Source: Arundinibacter roseus (GTDB lineage Bacteria > Bacteroidota > Bacteroidia > Cytophagales > Spirosomataceae). From it: a DNA stretch of 64,000 nucleotides. A program made the position numbers and the translations under genes. Positions 8,570 to 18,436 of this stretch are shown here, piece by piece. The DNA lies in assembly GCF_004348825.1 (NCBI RefSeq), contig NZ_SMJU01000007.1, forward strand, positions 248,001-312,000, in the 5' to 3' direction. The notes beneath the pieces were generated by a model. The model did not search any database and was not told the origin of the DNA. It saw only the letters and a program-made list of their open reading frames with translations. How positions within the stretch are numbered: position 1 is the stretch's first letter; every line of letters starts with the position of its first letter.

Positions 8570-9322
8570 TCAATAAGGTATTGACCAATAAGGATTTCGG
8601 TGTGACTTCATACTATCTGAAATATGCGTTGAAATCAACTCCTCATAACTAGCATCGGTAAGCTTTTTACCCTTGATTTTTTTGGGTAATTGGATGCCTT
8701 CTCCTACCGGTTTTAACTCAATATTGGTAGCTGTAATAACAAAGTCACCTTCATTCACATCAAGTTCCAGGATAATTCCGGGCAGACCAAAGTACCGTTC
8801 AGGTCCAGCCGAAATAGGTAAATCGTGCGCAAACCAGGCCGAAATTTTTTGCTTTTTTACCGTATCCTCCGTGACAGCCAGCATGCAAACATGTCCGTTC
8901 ACATCCTTGATCTGATTCAATACTTTCCAGCGTGGCGCGCGCAAAGAGTCTTCAATGACATAGGTTTTACCCAGCATTTCCATAATTTCAACTTTTGACT
9001 CTTTTTCATAATCGCGAAAGATTATGTAATCCTCCTGCCGCCAGCTGTACGAACCGCTTTCACTCGTTCCCTGATCGGATGCATAGGTGTACTTGCTCTG
9101 ATTTGGAGTAAAAAACAACTGCATTTTGGTCTTACTTTCATCGTCATTTCCCCAGGTCAGCTTGATCCTGTCTTTCTCTTCCTGACTCAAAAAGGTAAGG
9201 CGTGAGTAAATTTTAGACCAATGATACACGCGCTCGTAAGTAACCACTCCTTCCATCGTTTGACACAGACCGGGCAGGGCCATTAACAGGAATAGTGCGA
9301 TGTTAAAATGCTTAAATTTCAT
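8570..9322 (-). CDS. GLPGLI family secreted protein
   Basis: Member of the GLPGLI family, a group of secreted Bacteroidota proteins of unknown function. The naming motif is seen as YFGLPGIILELDVNEGD near residue 180. A signal peptide (MKFKHFNIALFLLMALPGLCQ) is present. The rest is beta-rich with many aromatic and charged residues, consistent with a periplasmic or surface beta-sandwich. At 250 residues the length is normal. It lies 55 bases downstream of the large outer membrane barrel gene and on the same strand. The GLPGLI family is often found beside such receptors, so the two are probably one transcription unit. Confidence 0.9.
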   Translation of the reverse strand: MKFKHFNIALFLLMALPGLCQTMEGVVTYERVYHWSKIYSRLTFLSQEEKDRIKLTWGNDDESKTKMQLFFTPNQSKYTYASDQGTSESGSYSWRQEDYIIFRDYEKESKVEIMEMLGKTYVIEDSLRAPRWKVLNQIKDVNGHVCMLAVTEDTVKKQKISAWFAHDLPISAGPERYFGLPGIILELDVNEGDFVITATNIELKPVGEGIQLPKKIKGKKLTDASYEELISTHISDSMKSHRNPYWSIPY

Positions 9323-9377
9323 AAGAATAAAATCGTAGGGGTTTAATGAATAATTCAGGAGTGTTTTTCGTCAGATT

Positions 9378-12197
9378 TTAGAAACCTCTTCGGCGCACGC
9401 CACCTGTTACTCCACGCATGTTATAAGTAAAACTTAGCATAAAATAGCGGGCAAGTGTATTGACCTGTTCGGTGGAAACGAAGTTTTGAGTAGCATATTG
9501 AGTAATTCCCCGATTTTGATTAAACAGATCATACGCTGATAAACGAACTTCCCCTTTTTTGTCTTTCAGAATAATTTTATAGACCGATAAATTCAATATT
9601 GGCTGCGTTTGGTTAAAACCGAAGCGATCATTCACAAAGGTATTAAGGTTGAATCGGCTGGAAAAATACATTTCGGCAGGCAATTTCACATTCATTTCGG
9701 CCCCATAGCTACTGTTCACAATCTTCTGATTCTGAGTTGTATTGAGCGAGTAGCGAGTATTTGAAAAATTCCAGTTGGCGTTGGTATAGAGCGTAAACTT
9801 GTCGCTTGGCGTCAGGTCAAGTCGCAGGCCAACATTATACCGGTCGGTATTGGTCGTATTCAGAATTTCATTGACATAAATCAGGTTTTTATTGAAGCCA
9901 ATCGACGAGTTAATATTAAGTGTACTCTTAGTCTTGACTAATGGGAATCCATAATTGATGTACGAACCCAGGTTTGTTCCACCCGAAATATTAACCGGCC
10001 GGGTAGTTGTTATCAAGTCCTGACTAACGGTTTGGTTGTACACAATTTGGTTTAAATAGTATGCGTAGTACACATTAATGAAAAACTGTGTAAAGTTTCC
10101 GGGATTAAACATACTCAGTCCGGCACTTACATTATGATTGGCCTGTGGCTGCAAATCAGGATTTCCTTCCCGGATGTACAGCGGATTGCTATTATCAATA
10201 ATCGGTTGCAAATCCCGAATGGGCGGCTCATCTACGTTCAGGTTATAGTTCATAAACAGATACTTATTATTCTTCATCGAATAATTAAGGCTCGCACTTG
10301 GCGTCCAGCGCGTAAACTGCCGATCTACCCGACCGATTTCGGGCGTGGTCTGATCTTGCGAGAACTGTCCCTTCAAATCAAAATAAACCCGGGCCAATCC
10401 GGCGCTGAGGTTGAATCCTTTGTAGGAGTAGCGCATGCTGCTTCCAAATCGATTGTAAACGAAATCGTTGGTATAGTATCGACTCAAAAAAGTATTACGA
10501 ATTTGGGCTTCCTGTGATATGTCAAACACGTCGCGATCTACCTCATCCTGACGCAGGCTAAAATTGGCGAAGGTTTCCCAAAAGAATTTTTTACCTAAGG
10601 GTTCTATATACAAAGCACTTGCTTTAAACTGCGTCCGCAGACTCACCGTTTGATTATCCTGATTTATGACTGCGGTAGAATCACCTTCTTCTCTAAAAAA
10701 CTCATTAACAGAACGTTGCGTGGCATCGCCATCCGAATTATTAATGTTGTAGCCAACACTAACGGCAAAGTTCCTGCCTTTTTTCTGGAATTTATGACGG
10801 AAAATAGCCGTATTCCCCATCGAGAACGAATTGAATCTGTTGTTGTTATTAATATTTGAGCGTGTTGACAGGTTGTTTTCACCCCGATAAAACTCTTGCA
10901 AACTGTTGTAACGCGAACTTCCACGGCCAAAACGAGCGTTGCTGATCACAATGATCGTATTGAGTGAGTCGAGTGTATGTTCAAAACGGATTCCTCCCCG
11001 ATGATTCATGTTCAGGTTGGAGCGAGTGTTGTTGTCCGAGGTTTGAAAGGTTCCGGAACTAAGAAAATTTTCCCGGTTCGACAACACATCAAGCGTCTGA
11101 TCGGTTTGGTTGTAGAAGTAATTGGAGCTGAATTTGGTTTTCTTGGTGTCGTAATTATAGTTGGCACCACCTGCCCAGTTTTTGGTAAACCCCCGGTCAC
11201 GGCTGCTGCGCCCGGCCTGAATCGTCAGGCTTTCCTGATCGTCATCAAATGAAACAAACCGAACTCCGCCCCCACTGCTAAACCCAAAGTCGCCATCGTC
11301 GCCCCAATTAAACGACTGACTTCCCCGAAAATCCTGATAATCGTCCCACGAAAGTCCGCTTTGATTCGTATTGTTTCCAAAACCAACAATGGCAAATTGC
11401 TGCTTATCATTGAAGCGGTTATAATTCACTTTCCCTTCTACCCGGTTGTCCGTTCCGGCGCCAACTGTTGCTTTGCCAAAGCCACCTTTTTTATGACTGT
11501 CTTTGAGTTCAAGGTTCAGGGTTTTTTCCTGTTTCCCATCTTCTACCCCCGTAATGCGCGCCTGTTCAGATTTGCCATTAAACACCTGCACCTTAGAAAT
11601 TGCTTCCGCAGGTAGATTTTTAGTTGCCATTTTTGGGTCATCCCCAAAAAAACGCTTACCGTCTACGGTCACGCGCTTAACTTCCTGCCCCTGCGAACGA
11701 ATCGTGCCGTCCTGCTCAATTTGCATACCCGGAAGTCTCCGAAGTAAATCTTCTACTGTGCTTCCCGGCGGCACTTTAAACGAACCGGCGTTGTACTCCA
11801 CCGTATCGCCGCGAATGCTGAGCGGTGCACGGGCAGCTTTAATTACCACCTCAAACAGATCCTGATTTAACATTTTTAACTGAATCTGCCCCAAATCAAC
11901 TACCGCCTCTTCGCCGGGTTGTACCTGCTGTTCATAGGGCAAATAACCAACGTAGGAAATTTTTAGCAGATAGGAAGCACGCTTGACATTTTTGAATTCA
12001 AGCTCGCCCTGTTCGTTGGTTCGGCCAAAGTTGACCAATGCTGAATCCTGCGGTGTAAGCAACATGACAGTTGCTGACGGTAGCAAGGTTCCGGAAGAGT
12101 CAATGACAGTTCCTTTAATTGTAAATCGGCCAGGCGTTTGGGCCTGCGTGAGCAGGCTCATGAACACAAGAAAAAACGGAAGTAAGATTTTTTTCAA
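9378..12197 (-). CDS. CarboxypepD_reg-like outer membrane beta-barrel protein
   Basis: Large outer membrane protein of the TonB-receptor-like class common next to GLPGLI genes. The layout is a signal peptide to about residue 19, a carboxypeptidase-regulatory-like beta-sandwich (about 22-110, with GTVIDSSGTLLPSATV), a plug-like domain (about 120-215, with PGSTVEDLLRRLPGM), then a barrel to residue 939. The barrel ends in MRGVTGGVRRRGF. The region at about 270-300 is rich in Asn, Asp and Phe. The ligand is unknown. The promoter has both -33 and -7 elements with a 22-bp palindrome between them, pointing to specific regulation. Confidence 0.9.
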   Translation of the reverse strand: MKKILLPFFLVFMSLLTQAQTPGRFTIKGTVIDSSGTLLPSATVMLLTPQDSALVNFGRTNEQGELEFKNVKRASYLLKISYVGYLPYEQQVQPGEEAVVDLGQIQLKMLNQDLFEVVIKAARAPLSIRGDTVEYNAGSFKVPPGSTVEDLLRRLPGMQIEQDGTIRSQGQEVKRVTVDGKRFFGDDPKMATKNLPAEAISKVQVFNGKSEQARITGVEDGKQEKTLNLELKDSHKKGGFGKATVGAGTDNRVEGKVNYNRFNDKQQFAIVGFGNNTNQSGLSWDDYQDFRGSQSFNWGDDGDFGFSSGGGVRFVSFDDDQESLTIQAGRSSRDRGFTKNWAGGANYNYDTKKTKFSSNYFYNQTDQTLDVLSNRENFLSSGTFQTSDNNTRSNLNMNHRGGIRFEHTLDSLNTIIVISNARFGRGSSRYNSLQEFYRGENNLSTRSNINNNNRFNSFSMGNTAIFRHKFQKKGRNFAVSVGYNINNSDGDATQRSVNEFFREEGDSTAVINQDNQTVSLRTQFKASALYIEPLGKKFFWETFANFSLRQDEVDRDVFDISQEAQIRNTFLSRYYTNDFVYNRFGSSMRYSYKGFNLSAGLARVYFDLKGQFSQDQTTPEIGRVDRQFTRWTPSASLNYSMKNNKYLFMNYNLNVDEPPIRDLQPIIDNSNPLYIREGNPDLQPQANHNVSAGLSMFNPGNFTQFFINVYYAYYLNQIVYNQTVSQDLITTTRPVNISGGTNLGSYINYGFPLVKTKSTLNINSSIGFNKNLIYVNEILNTTNTDRYNVGLRLDLTPSDKFTLYTNANWNFSNTRYSLNTTQNQKIVNSSYGAEMNVKLPAEMYFSSRFNLNTFVNDRFGFNQTQPILNLSVYKIILKDKKGEVRLSAYDLFNQNRGITQYATQNFVSTEQVNTLARYFMLSFTYNMRGVTGGVRRRGF

Positions 12198-12295
12198 AGG
12201 GGTAGGAAGTTGGTGGAGTGAAAAGTTTATGAAGTTGGGTTTTGTACAAGGTCTTATTATATGGCAAAAGGTTGCAAGGATTGAGAATTATTTTT

Positions 12296-12326
12296 CAAAT
12301 ATAACTAATAGTTTAGTTATACAAAG
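12296..12326 (-). promoter_or_regulatory. promoter with palindromic operator for the barrel/GLPGLI genes
   Basis: On the minus strand CTTTG (12322-12326) is followed by an 18-base spacer and TATATTTG (12296-12303), a full match to the Bacteroidota -33/-7 promoter. The spacer is occupied by a perfect palindrome TATAACTAA-TAGT-TTAGTTATA at 12300-12321, nine-base arms around four bases. A repressor bound there would block the sigma factor. Confidence 0.65.
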
Positions 12327-12422
12327 CAATTTATGTGTAAAAAAGTAACTTAGTAAACCTGACAAGCCCATTCACGCAGTTAGGTCTTGATCAAATGAGG
12401 TAGTTTTTAAGCATAAATATAA

Positions 12423-12451
12423 TAAACTATATATTAAATTAAACTATATAT
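12423..12451. repeat. direct repeat TAAACTATATAT
   Basis: Two identical 12-base copies at 12423-12434 and 12440-12451, start to start 17 bases, in AT-only sequence between the fabH terminator and the barrel-gene promoter. Function unknown; low complexity weakens the case. Confidence 0.4.
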
Positions 12452-12473
12452 AGATTTATTTTATCAAATAAAA

Positions 12474-12504
12474 AATCCGGAATTGGGTCCCCCAATTCCG
12501 GATT
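12474..12504 (-). terminator. terminator of fabH
   Basis: AATCCGGAATTGGG / CCCAATTCCGGATT, a perfect 14-bp stem with a three-base loop, with T-rich sequence after it on the minus strand. Confidence 0.85.
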
Positions 12505-12533
12505 CAAAAAAATTTAAGACAAAAAGAGGACTG

Positions 12534-13592
12534 CTACCAGCGAATCAGGGCAGAACCCCAGGTAAATCCACTTCCGAAAGCAGCCAAACAAACCAAATCA
12601 TCCTCCTTAATTTTATCAGCCTCCCAGGCCTCACAAAGCGCAATCGGAATAGAGGCCGCCGTTGTATTGCCATACTTTTGAATATTATTCCAAACCTGAT
12701 CGTCCCGAAGTCCTAGTTTTGTCTGCACAAACTGACTGATCCGAAGATTGGCCTGATGCGGAATAAACATGTCGATGTCAGTGGTTGAAAGGCCGGTTTT
12801 CTGTAATGCCTCTCCTATTACCTGCGGAAATTTTTGAATTGCAGTTTTAAATACGAGTTGGCCTTCCATATTTGGATAAATATTTCCGCGTTCAATCAAT
12901 TCAGGATAGATAAAAATCTCTCCGTACTGCTCGTCAGGATACCCAAAATTTTCTTTGCCCAAGTGATACCCGCCGTGGCTGCCCGGATTAATCATCGCGA
13001 GTTGCTCAGCATGCGTCCCGTCCGAGTGAAGATGCGTAGTCAGAATCCCCTGCCCTTCTTTTTCAGTTGGTTGTAACACAACGGCTCCCGCTCCATCGCC
13101 AAAAATTACGGTTACATTTCGTCCTTTGGTGGTAAATTCCAAACCCATCGAGTGCATTTCTGATCCTACGAGCAGGATATTTTTGTACATCCCGGTTTTG
13201 ATAAATTGGTCAGCAATCGAAAGTCCGTAAACAAATCCTGAACACTGATTCCGAATATCGAGCGCTCCGATTTCGGTGCTGGTAATTCCTAATTCGCGCT
13301 GCAACAAAACACCACAACCCGGAAAGTAATAGTCCGGACTGAGGGTGGCGAAAATGATAAAATCGACATCTTCTTTTTTAATTCCGGCCCGCTCAATGGC
13401 AATTTCAGAAGCCCGTGCGGCCATTGTTGTGGTGGTCTCTTCATGTTTGCGCGCGTAATGCCGCTCCTGAATTCCGGTGCGTTCCTGAATCCATTCGTCG
13501 GAGGTTTCCATTACCTGCGTCAAATCGTTGTTGGTAACCACTGCTTCGGGAATATATTTACCGATCCCGGCTATTTTTGTATGTAGTAACAT
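12534..13592 (-). CDS. fabH: 3-oxoacyl-ACP synthase III (KAS III)
   Basis: Starts fatty acid synthesis by condensing an acyl-CoA primer with malonyl-ACP. The catalytic triad is visible: C117 in NQCSGF, H279 in IPHQANLR and N309 in KYGNTTAAS. GDGAGAV lies near 165-171. The length of 352 residues is slightly above the usual 320-330, as in Bacteroidota copies. I placed the start at the ATG at 13592 (MLLHTKIAGIGKYIPE), because upstream codons add an unrelated basic segment. The gene stands apart from the other fab genes, so it may be one of several FabH paralogues, and primer choice is unknown. Confidence 0.92.
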   Translation of the reverse strand: MLLHTKIAGIGKYIPEAVVTNNDLTQVMETSDEWIQERTGIQERHYARKHEETTTTMAARASEIAIERAGIKKEDVDFIIFATLSPDYYFPGCGVLLQRELGITSTEIGALDIRNQCSGFVYGLSIADQFIKTGMYKNILLVGSEMHSMGLEFTTKGRNVTVIFGDGAGAVVLQPTEKEGQGILTTHLHSDGTHAEQLAMINPGSHGGYHLGKENFGYPDEQYGEIFIYPELIERGNIYPNMEGQLVFKTAIQKFPQVIGEALQKTGLSTTDIDMFIPHQANLRISQFVQTKLGLRDDQVWNNIQKYGNTTAASIPIALCEAWEADKIKEDDLVCLAAFGSGFTWGSALIRW

Positions 13593-13730
13593 ATTGAACT
13601 GGTTTTTAAAAGTCAGATTTGCTCGTTTCGTGGGTCTTTGCTTCATTTGGGGATCAAATGTCCTACATACATCCCAATTATACAATAGGATATTACTTTA
13701 TTACAATTTATTTTTTTACCCATTTCTATT

Positions 13731-14240
13731 TTGACAAGAATCGGATTACTATCAGATACCCACGGCTTTTTGGATGAAGCTATATTCGAGCATTTCGCTA
13801 CCTGCGACGAACTTTGGCATGCCGGGGATGTGGGTAGCACCCGCATCCTGGATCAGCTGGAAGCCTTCAAACCCCTAAGGGTAGTATTTGGAAATATTGA
13901 CAATCAAGCCGTTAGAATAAGATCAGTGGAGAATCTGCATTTTGAACTGGAAGGATTTCGAATCTGGATGACGCATATTGGTGGAGCTCCTCCGGGCTAC
14001 AACCCGCAGGTACGGCCCGAGTTGCGTGCGAATCCACCCCATCTTTTTGTTTGCGGGCACTCCCACATTTTGCGGGTTATTCGCGATCCAAAACTACATA
14101 ATATGCTGTACATAAACCCCGGAGCGGCTGGTAAAGAAGGATTTCACAACGTTCGTACGCTACTCCGGTTCGTTCTGCACGAAGGAAAAATCAGTGAAAT
14201 GGAAGTTGTTGAACTTGGTAAGCGTGGAGCTTTAAACTAA
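13731..14240 (+). CDS. YfcE/MJ0936-type metallophosphoesterase
   Basis: Small two-metal phosphodiesterase of the calcineurin-like fold. Predicted metal ligands are D9 and H11 in SDTHG, D33 in HAGDVG, N55 in FGNIDN and the GHSH motif near 108-111. The 169-residue length is normal for the YfcE group. There is no ATG in a sensible place; the frame opens with TTG at 13731, giving MTRIGLLSDTHG, which fits the family start exactly. Divergent from fabH with 138 bases between. The natural substrate is unknown; family members act on phosphodiesters in vitro. Confidence 0.87.
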   Translation: MTRIGLLSDTHGFLDEAIFEHFATCDELWHAGDVGSTRILDQLEAFKPLRVVFGNIDNQAVRIRSVENLHFELEGFRIWMTHIGGAPPGYNPQVRPELRANPPHLFVCGHSHILRVIRDPKLHNMLYINPGAAGKEGFHNVRTLLRFVLHEGKISEMEVVELGKRGALN

Positions 14241-14241
14241 A

Positions 14242-14287
14242 AAATGCAGGAAGGCCCGGCACAAGTACGGAGTATCTTCCTGCATTT
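14242..14287. terminator. bidirectional terminator
   Basis: AAATGCAGGAAG (14242-14253) pairs with CTTCCTGCATTT (14276-14287), lying between the convergent phosphoesterase and the broken BNR gene. Confidence 0.65.
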
Positions 14288-14295
14288 CATAAATC

Positions 14296-15234
14296 TTACG
14301 GGAGCGTTATCTTTTCAATCTTTTTTTCTTTACACAAAGCATTAAACGTTGTTACATCCTGTGAAAGCAACGTTTTCATTTCCGTTTGCAGCACGCTCCA
14401 TTCTTTATTAAGTTCGGCAATGCGCTCTTTTTGTCCGTTGGTTACACCCGGAGTATTGGTATCGAGCTCGCCACGAACAAAAATATAATCTGCACTCAGT
14501 CGATTCTGAAAGTTAATTACATCATCGTTGGCTTCCGATTTATTTTGAACCAGTTTTTCTTCCCAGGTCTTTATTTTTCCAGAAAGGGATTTACCCATTT
14601 CCACTACGGGTTTCAGTTCGGCCTTGTCTTTCACTAGTGCGGTTAATTCGTCAATCTGTCGCTTCACTTTGCGCATATTAAGGATGCTTTCGTGAATTTC
14701 TTTCACTTTATTTTCAACTTCGGTTAGCGTAAGTTGCTGCTCCTGATACGCTTCGGGAGACGCGTCAATGCGCGGATCGGACAAAATTTGAAAACTTACT
14801 TCTCTTTTTTCTTTACCAAAAGTAAAACGGGCAACATATGACCCCGGCGCCATTTTGCGCCCTTCATAACTTCCTTCAATAAAAACTTTGGGCACGCCCG
14901 GCAATGTTTCCGCCCGCATATCCCACACAAACCGATTTAATCCGGCCTTTTTCGGCAACACGTCATCCGGCGAAGGACCGCCGGGAAAACTGACAAAATC
15001 GGCATCTTCTTTACTGCTGTATGACCGAATCACCTTTTTCTGCGCATCCAGCACATCCAACGTTAACACTGCGGCGGTGTCCATTTTTGCAGGAAGTTGG
15101 TAATAAAAAACAACGCCCGTGGCGGGGTTGTCGCCCGACGAGCCGCTCTTTCCAGTACCAATTCCTTCATTTTCAGAATTTTCTACCTTGTCCAGCGCAC
15201 TCCTTCCTGAGACCCGATACGCATTTTCAGGCGT
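14296..15234 (-). pseudogene. C-terminal part of interrupted BNR/VPS10-like protein
   Basis: This is the remainder of the gene at 15235-17505. Immediately after the TAA stop the same frame runs open for 50 codons (beginning TPENAYRVSG) into a segment starting MDTAAVLTLD and ends normally at 14296. It holds the usual C-terminal part of the family: a beta domain (GLNRFVWDMRAETLPGVP), then a helical, lysine-rich region ending in KIEKITLP. No convincing separate start or promoter is present, so if the stop is real this part is probably not translated well. Together the two parts and the stop codon span about 1,070 codons, the expected full length. Confidence 0.75.
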
Positions 15235-17505
15235 TTATACCCACATACTATCGGGTTTAACGCTGGAATTATATGATTGAATCGGTGTCAAATCATCCAA
15301 AATCCAAAGTGAACGGCCCATCGTTGCAGCAATGAGGTCACCTTGATGTACTTTGAGGTCGGTAATGGGGGTAACAGGCAAATTCAATTGAAAAGGATAC
15401 CATTTTTCACCGCCTGTATAAGAAATATACAAACCCGTTTCGGTTCCGGCATAGAGCAAGTTTTTTGTCTTGTCGTCTTCCCGAACTACCCGGGTATAAG
15501 CTCCTTCGGGAATTCCGTTGACAATATTCGTCCAGGATTGACCGTAATTTGTAGTTTTATATAGAGAAGGTTTATAATCATTCATTTTGTACCCTGTCGT
15601 AGCGATATAGGCAGTGGCGGGGTCGTGCGGCGAGACCTCAATGGAATTGATCAATTTTTCTTCCAGACCAGCAGGTGTTACATTTTTCCAGCTTTTACCT
15701 CCGTCGCGGGTTAGGTGCACCAACCCATCGTCGCTTCCGGCCCACAGTACTCCGGCTTCATGTGGCGATTCTAACAGGTAAGAAATCGTCGCATAATTTT
15801 CACCTCCTGCGCCTTCGTTGGTGTAAGGTACTCCGCCGAGTCCAAGTTTAGTCGAATCAGCCCGTGTCAAATCAGGCGAAATTTTTGTCCAGCTTTTCCC
15901 CAAATCCGTAGTTTTGAAAACGACGTTGGCCGCATGAAAAAACGCTTTTTCGTTTTTTGAATAAATAATTGGTGCATTCCAATTAAACCGATACTTCATT
16001 TCTTTGGCTTTAAGCGCCTGATACTGAATAGGCGAAACCATCACCCCCCGACCTTCTTTATTCTGTAAATCCAGCAACTCGATTGTACCTTGATAGCTAC
16101 CTCCCATCACGTACCGGGGTGCGTCCGGATCAAAAGCCAGAAAAGCACTTTCGCCACCTGCGGAAGTTTCCCATTCCCGATCTGTGATTCCGCTCCCGGC
16201 AGTGTTGCGACTTGCAATCATCACCGACGAGTTATCCTGTTGCCCCGTGTAAATGCGATACGGAAAGCGATTGTCAACATTTATCCGGTAAAATTGCGCT
16301 GTTGGCATACCATTTTGGTACGAAAATGTTTCTCCCTGATTGAAACTCACGGCCGCACCTCCGTCATTGCCGACCACCAAATTTTTGGCATTTGCAGGGT
16401 TAATCCATAAATCATGGTAATCGCCATGGGTTCCGCCAAAAACCCTGCTAAACGTTTTTCCACCATCAATCGATTTCAACGCTGGCGAGTTTAACACATA
16501 CACAGTATTCTCGTTGGTTGGGTCAACAAAAATTTCGGTATAGTACCAGGCCCGCTGTACCGTACGGTGATCCTTGCTCACTCTCGTCCAGGTTTTGCCT
16601 GCATTGTCAGAGCGAAATACTCCACCCATCTCTTTTTCGCTATCCGATTCTATCACTGCAAACACGCGCTCAGGGTTTGACCGTGAAACTGCAATTCCCA
16701 TTTTGCCCATTTCTTTGGGCAATCCCGTTTCCATTTTCTGCCAGGTTTCACCCCCATCTACTGACTTATACAAGCCGCTACCTTTGCCGCCACTCACCAT
16801 TTGCCAGGGCAACCGGCGATGATCCCACATGGCAGCGTAGAGAATTCGGGGGTTGGTCAGATCCATGCTGAGGTCGGAGCAACCGGTATTATCGTCCACA
16901 AACAGCACTTTTTTCCAGGATTTTCCGCCATCTGACGTTTTGTAAATTCCCCGCTCAGCAGACGGTCCGTGTAAGGCTCCCTGCGCGGCTACGTATATCA
17001 AATCAGGATTGGAGGGATGGATCCGAACCGCAGAGATTTGCCGGGTCATTTCCAACCCAAGGTGCAACCACGTTTTGCCTGCATCCGTCGATTTATATAC
17101 GCCATCGCCATAGCTCGTCATAACGCCCCTTGGCGCGTGCTCTCCCATACCGGCCACAACTACATTAGGATCTGACTCGGCCACGGCTACCGCACCAACG
17201 GAGCCCGTTTTAAAATAGCCATCCGACACAGGAAACCACGAAACGCCTGCATCGGAGGTTTTCCATAGCCCGCCGCCTGTGGTACCCATGTAGTAGGTCA
17301 GAGGATCGGAGTTGACACCCGATACCGCCACCGACCGCCCACCCCGAAAGGGCCCAATGGATCGCCATTTAACTGCTTTGAATAGTTTGGAATAGTTTAC
17401 AGTAGCTGTGGCAGGTTGTTCAGCCTGTAATTGCCTACTTTTTTTCTGTGCAGTAGTAATTTGTACTACCAACACAAGGAGAATCATAAGAAGAGTTCTT
17501 TGCAT
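15235..17505 (-). pseudogene. BNR/VPS10-like exported glycosyl hydrolase-type protein, cut by in-frame TAA
   Basis: N-terminal about 756 residues of a large exported beta-propeller protein (sortilin/VPS10-like BNR repeats, widely annotated as glycosyl hydrolase in Bacteroidota; true substrate unknown). A signal peptide starts at the ATG at 17505 ([14 protein letters not shown]). Many Asp-box-like repeats follow, such as [36 protein letters not shown] and RSDNAGKTW. The frame ends SMWV then TAA at 15235-15237, but coding sequence continues in the same frame without any shift. One base change therefore separates it from an intact gene. A very recent nonsense mutation, or a sequencing error, is the simplest reading. 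Confidence 0.8.
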
Positions 17506-17681
17506 AAAAATCATAGTAGATTATTGATAAAATTCCGGGTAAACAAATCTAGACTTAAAACCGCACGATGCCGAGTTTGAGGCAGGTTAAATTTTCAATA
17601 ATTTTCTCAATAAAATAGACGGTAACGTATGGAGATACTATGAAAAAACGTACATTTAGAGGAAAATAACCTTATACCACA

Positions 17682-18218
17682 ATGGATATCTATGTAGGCA
17701 GCCTTCCCTATAAAATGAAGGAGGCGGAATTGAAAGAAATTTTTGAAAAGTACGGGGAAGTAGTTTCGGCAAAAATTATTATCGACAAGATAACCCGGCA
17801 AAGTAAAGGGTTTGGTTTTGTAGAAATGCCCAATGCTGACGAAGCCAAGGATGCTATCTCAAAATTGAATGGTCAGGAAGTAAACGGACGAAGCCTGATT
17901 GTCAATGAATCGCAAAAAACTGAACGCCCATCCGGACCTCGTCCGGGAGGCGGAGGTGGATACAGTGGCTCAGGCAGTAGCGGTGGAAGCAGCGGCGGCG
18001 GTGGATATAGCGGCGGCGGAAACAGTGGTGGTGGCGGTGGGTACCGTTCCGGCAATGACTCGCCACGAGGCGGAGGCTCTGGCGGAGGCTCAGGACGCCC
18101 TTTCACAAAATACAACGACAAATCTTCTGATAAAAAATGGGATCGTTCGTCCCGTGATCAGGATCGTCGTGGTGGCGGTGGCTCCAAAAAAAGAGACTGG
18201 AATAGCGATTTTGACTGA
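17682..18218 (+). CDS. glycine-rich RNA-binding protein with one RRM
   Basis: Single-stranded RNA-binding protein; relatives in bacteria are often cold- or stress-induced RNA chaperones. One RRM covers residues 1-80 with RNP2 IYVGSL (3-8) and RNP1 KGFGFVEM (42-49). The tail (about 88-178) is made of GGGGYSGG-like runs with scattered Arg, Ser and Lys (RGG-like), suiting weak RNA binding or condensate formation. The tail is longer than in the usual 90-120-residue bacterial RRM proteins. The gene is monocistronic with a 175-base upstream gap and its own terminator. Confidence 0.9.
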   Translation: MDIYVGSLPYKMKEAELKEIFEKYGEVVSAKIIIDKITRQSKGFGFVEMPNADEAKDAISKLNGQEVNGRSLIVNESQKTERPSGPRPGGGGGYSGSGSSGGSSGGGGYSGGGNSGGGGGYRSGNDSPRGGGSGGGSGRPFTKYNDKSSDKKWDRSSRDQDRRGGGGSKKRDWNSDFD

Positions 18219-18250
18219 TTTTTTCAGAATAAAATCTACCTATAAATTTT

Positions 18251-18304
18251 AACTGATCGTTAGGCAAAGGTGTTTAAACCATCGCCTGACGGTCAGTTTT
18301 TTTA
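18251..18304 (+). terminator. terminator of the RRM gene
   Basis: AACTGATCGTTAGGC (18251-18265) pairs with GCCTGACGGTCAGTT (18284-18298) through two G-U pairs, followed by TTTTTT. Confidence 0.8.
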
Positions 18305-18436
18305 TTGGATTTACAGCAGCAAATTATCTTCATACCACTTTTTTAGCACTTCATTTTGCCCAAAATCCCATCTTTACCACATAATTTATTTGAACTATTG
18401 GCCTGATAATTAGTCATTTAATCAAAACAATTTCCC

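Larger units (their letters stand above)
12198..12533. other. 336-base intergenic region
   Basis: Between two minus-strand genes. It holds the promoter and palindrome of the 9378-12197 gene (12296-12326), two direct copies of TAAACTATATAT at 12423 and 12440, and the terminator of fabH (12474-12504). No gene is seen. Confidence 0.6.

Noticed and set aside
14296-15084. Separate 262-residue gene starting MDTAAVL
   Set aside because: The frame is continuous upstream to the TAA at 15235 with family-like sequence, so it is the C-terminal part of the broken BNR gene, not an independent gene.
17873-18252. Proline-rich minus-strand and alternative + strand frames over the RRM tail
   Set aside because: They arise from the glycine-codon repeats of the real gene read in other frames.
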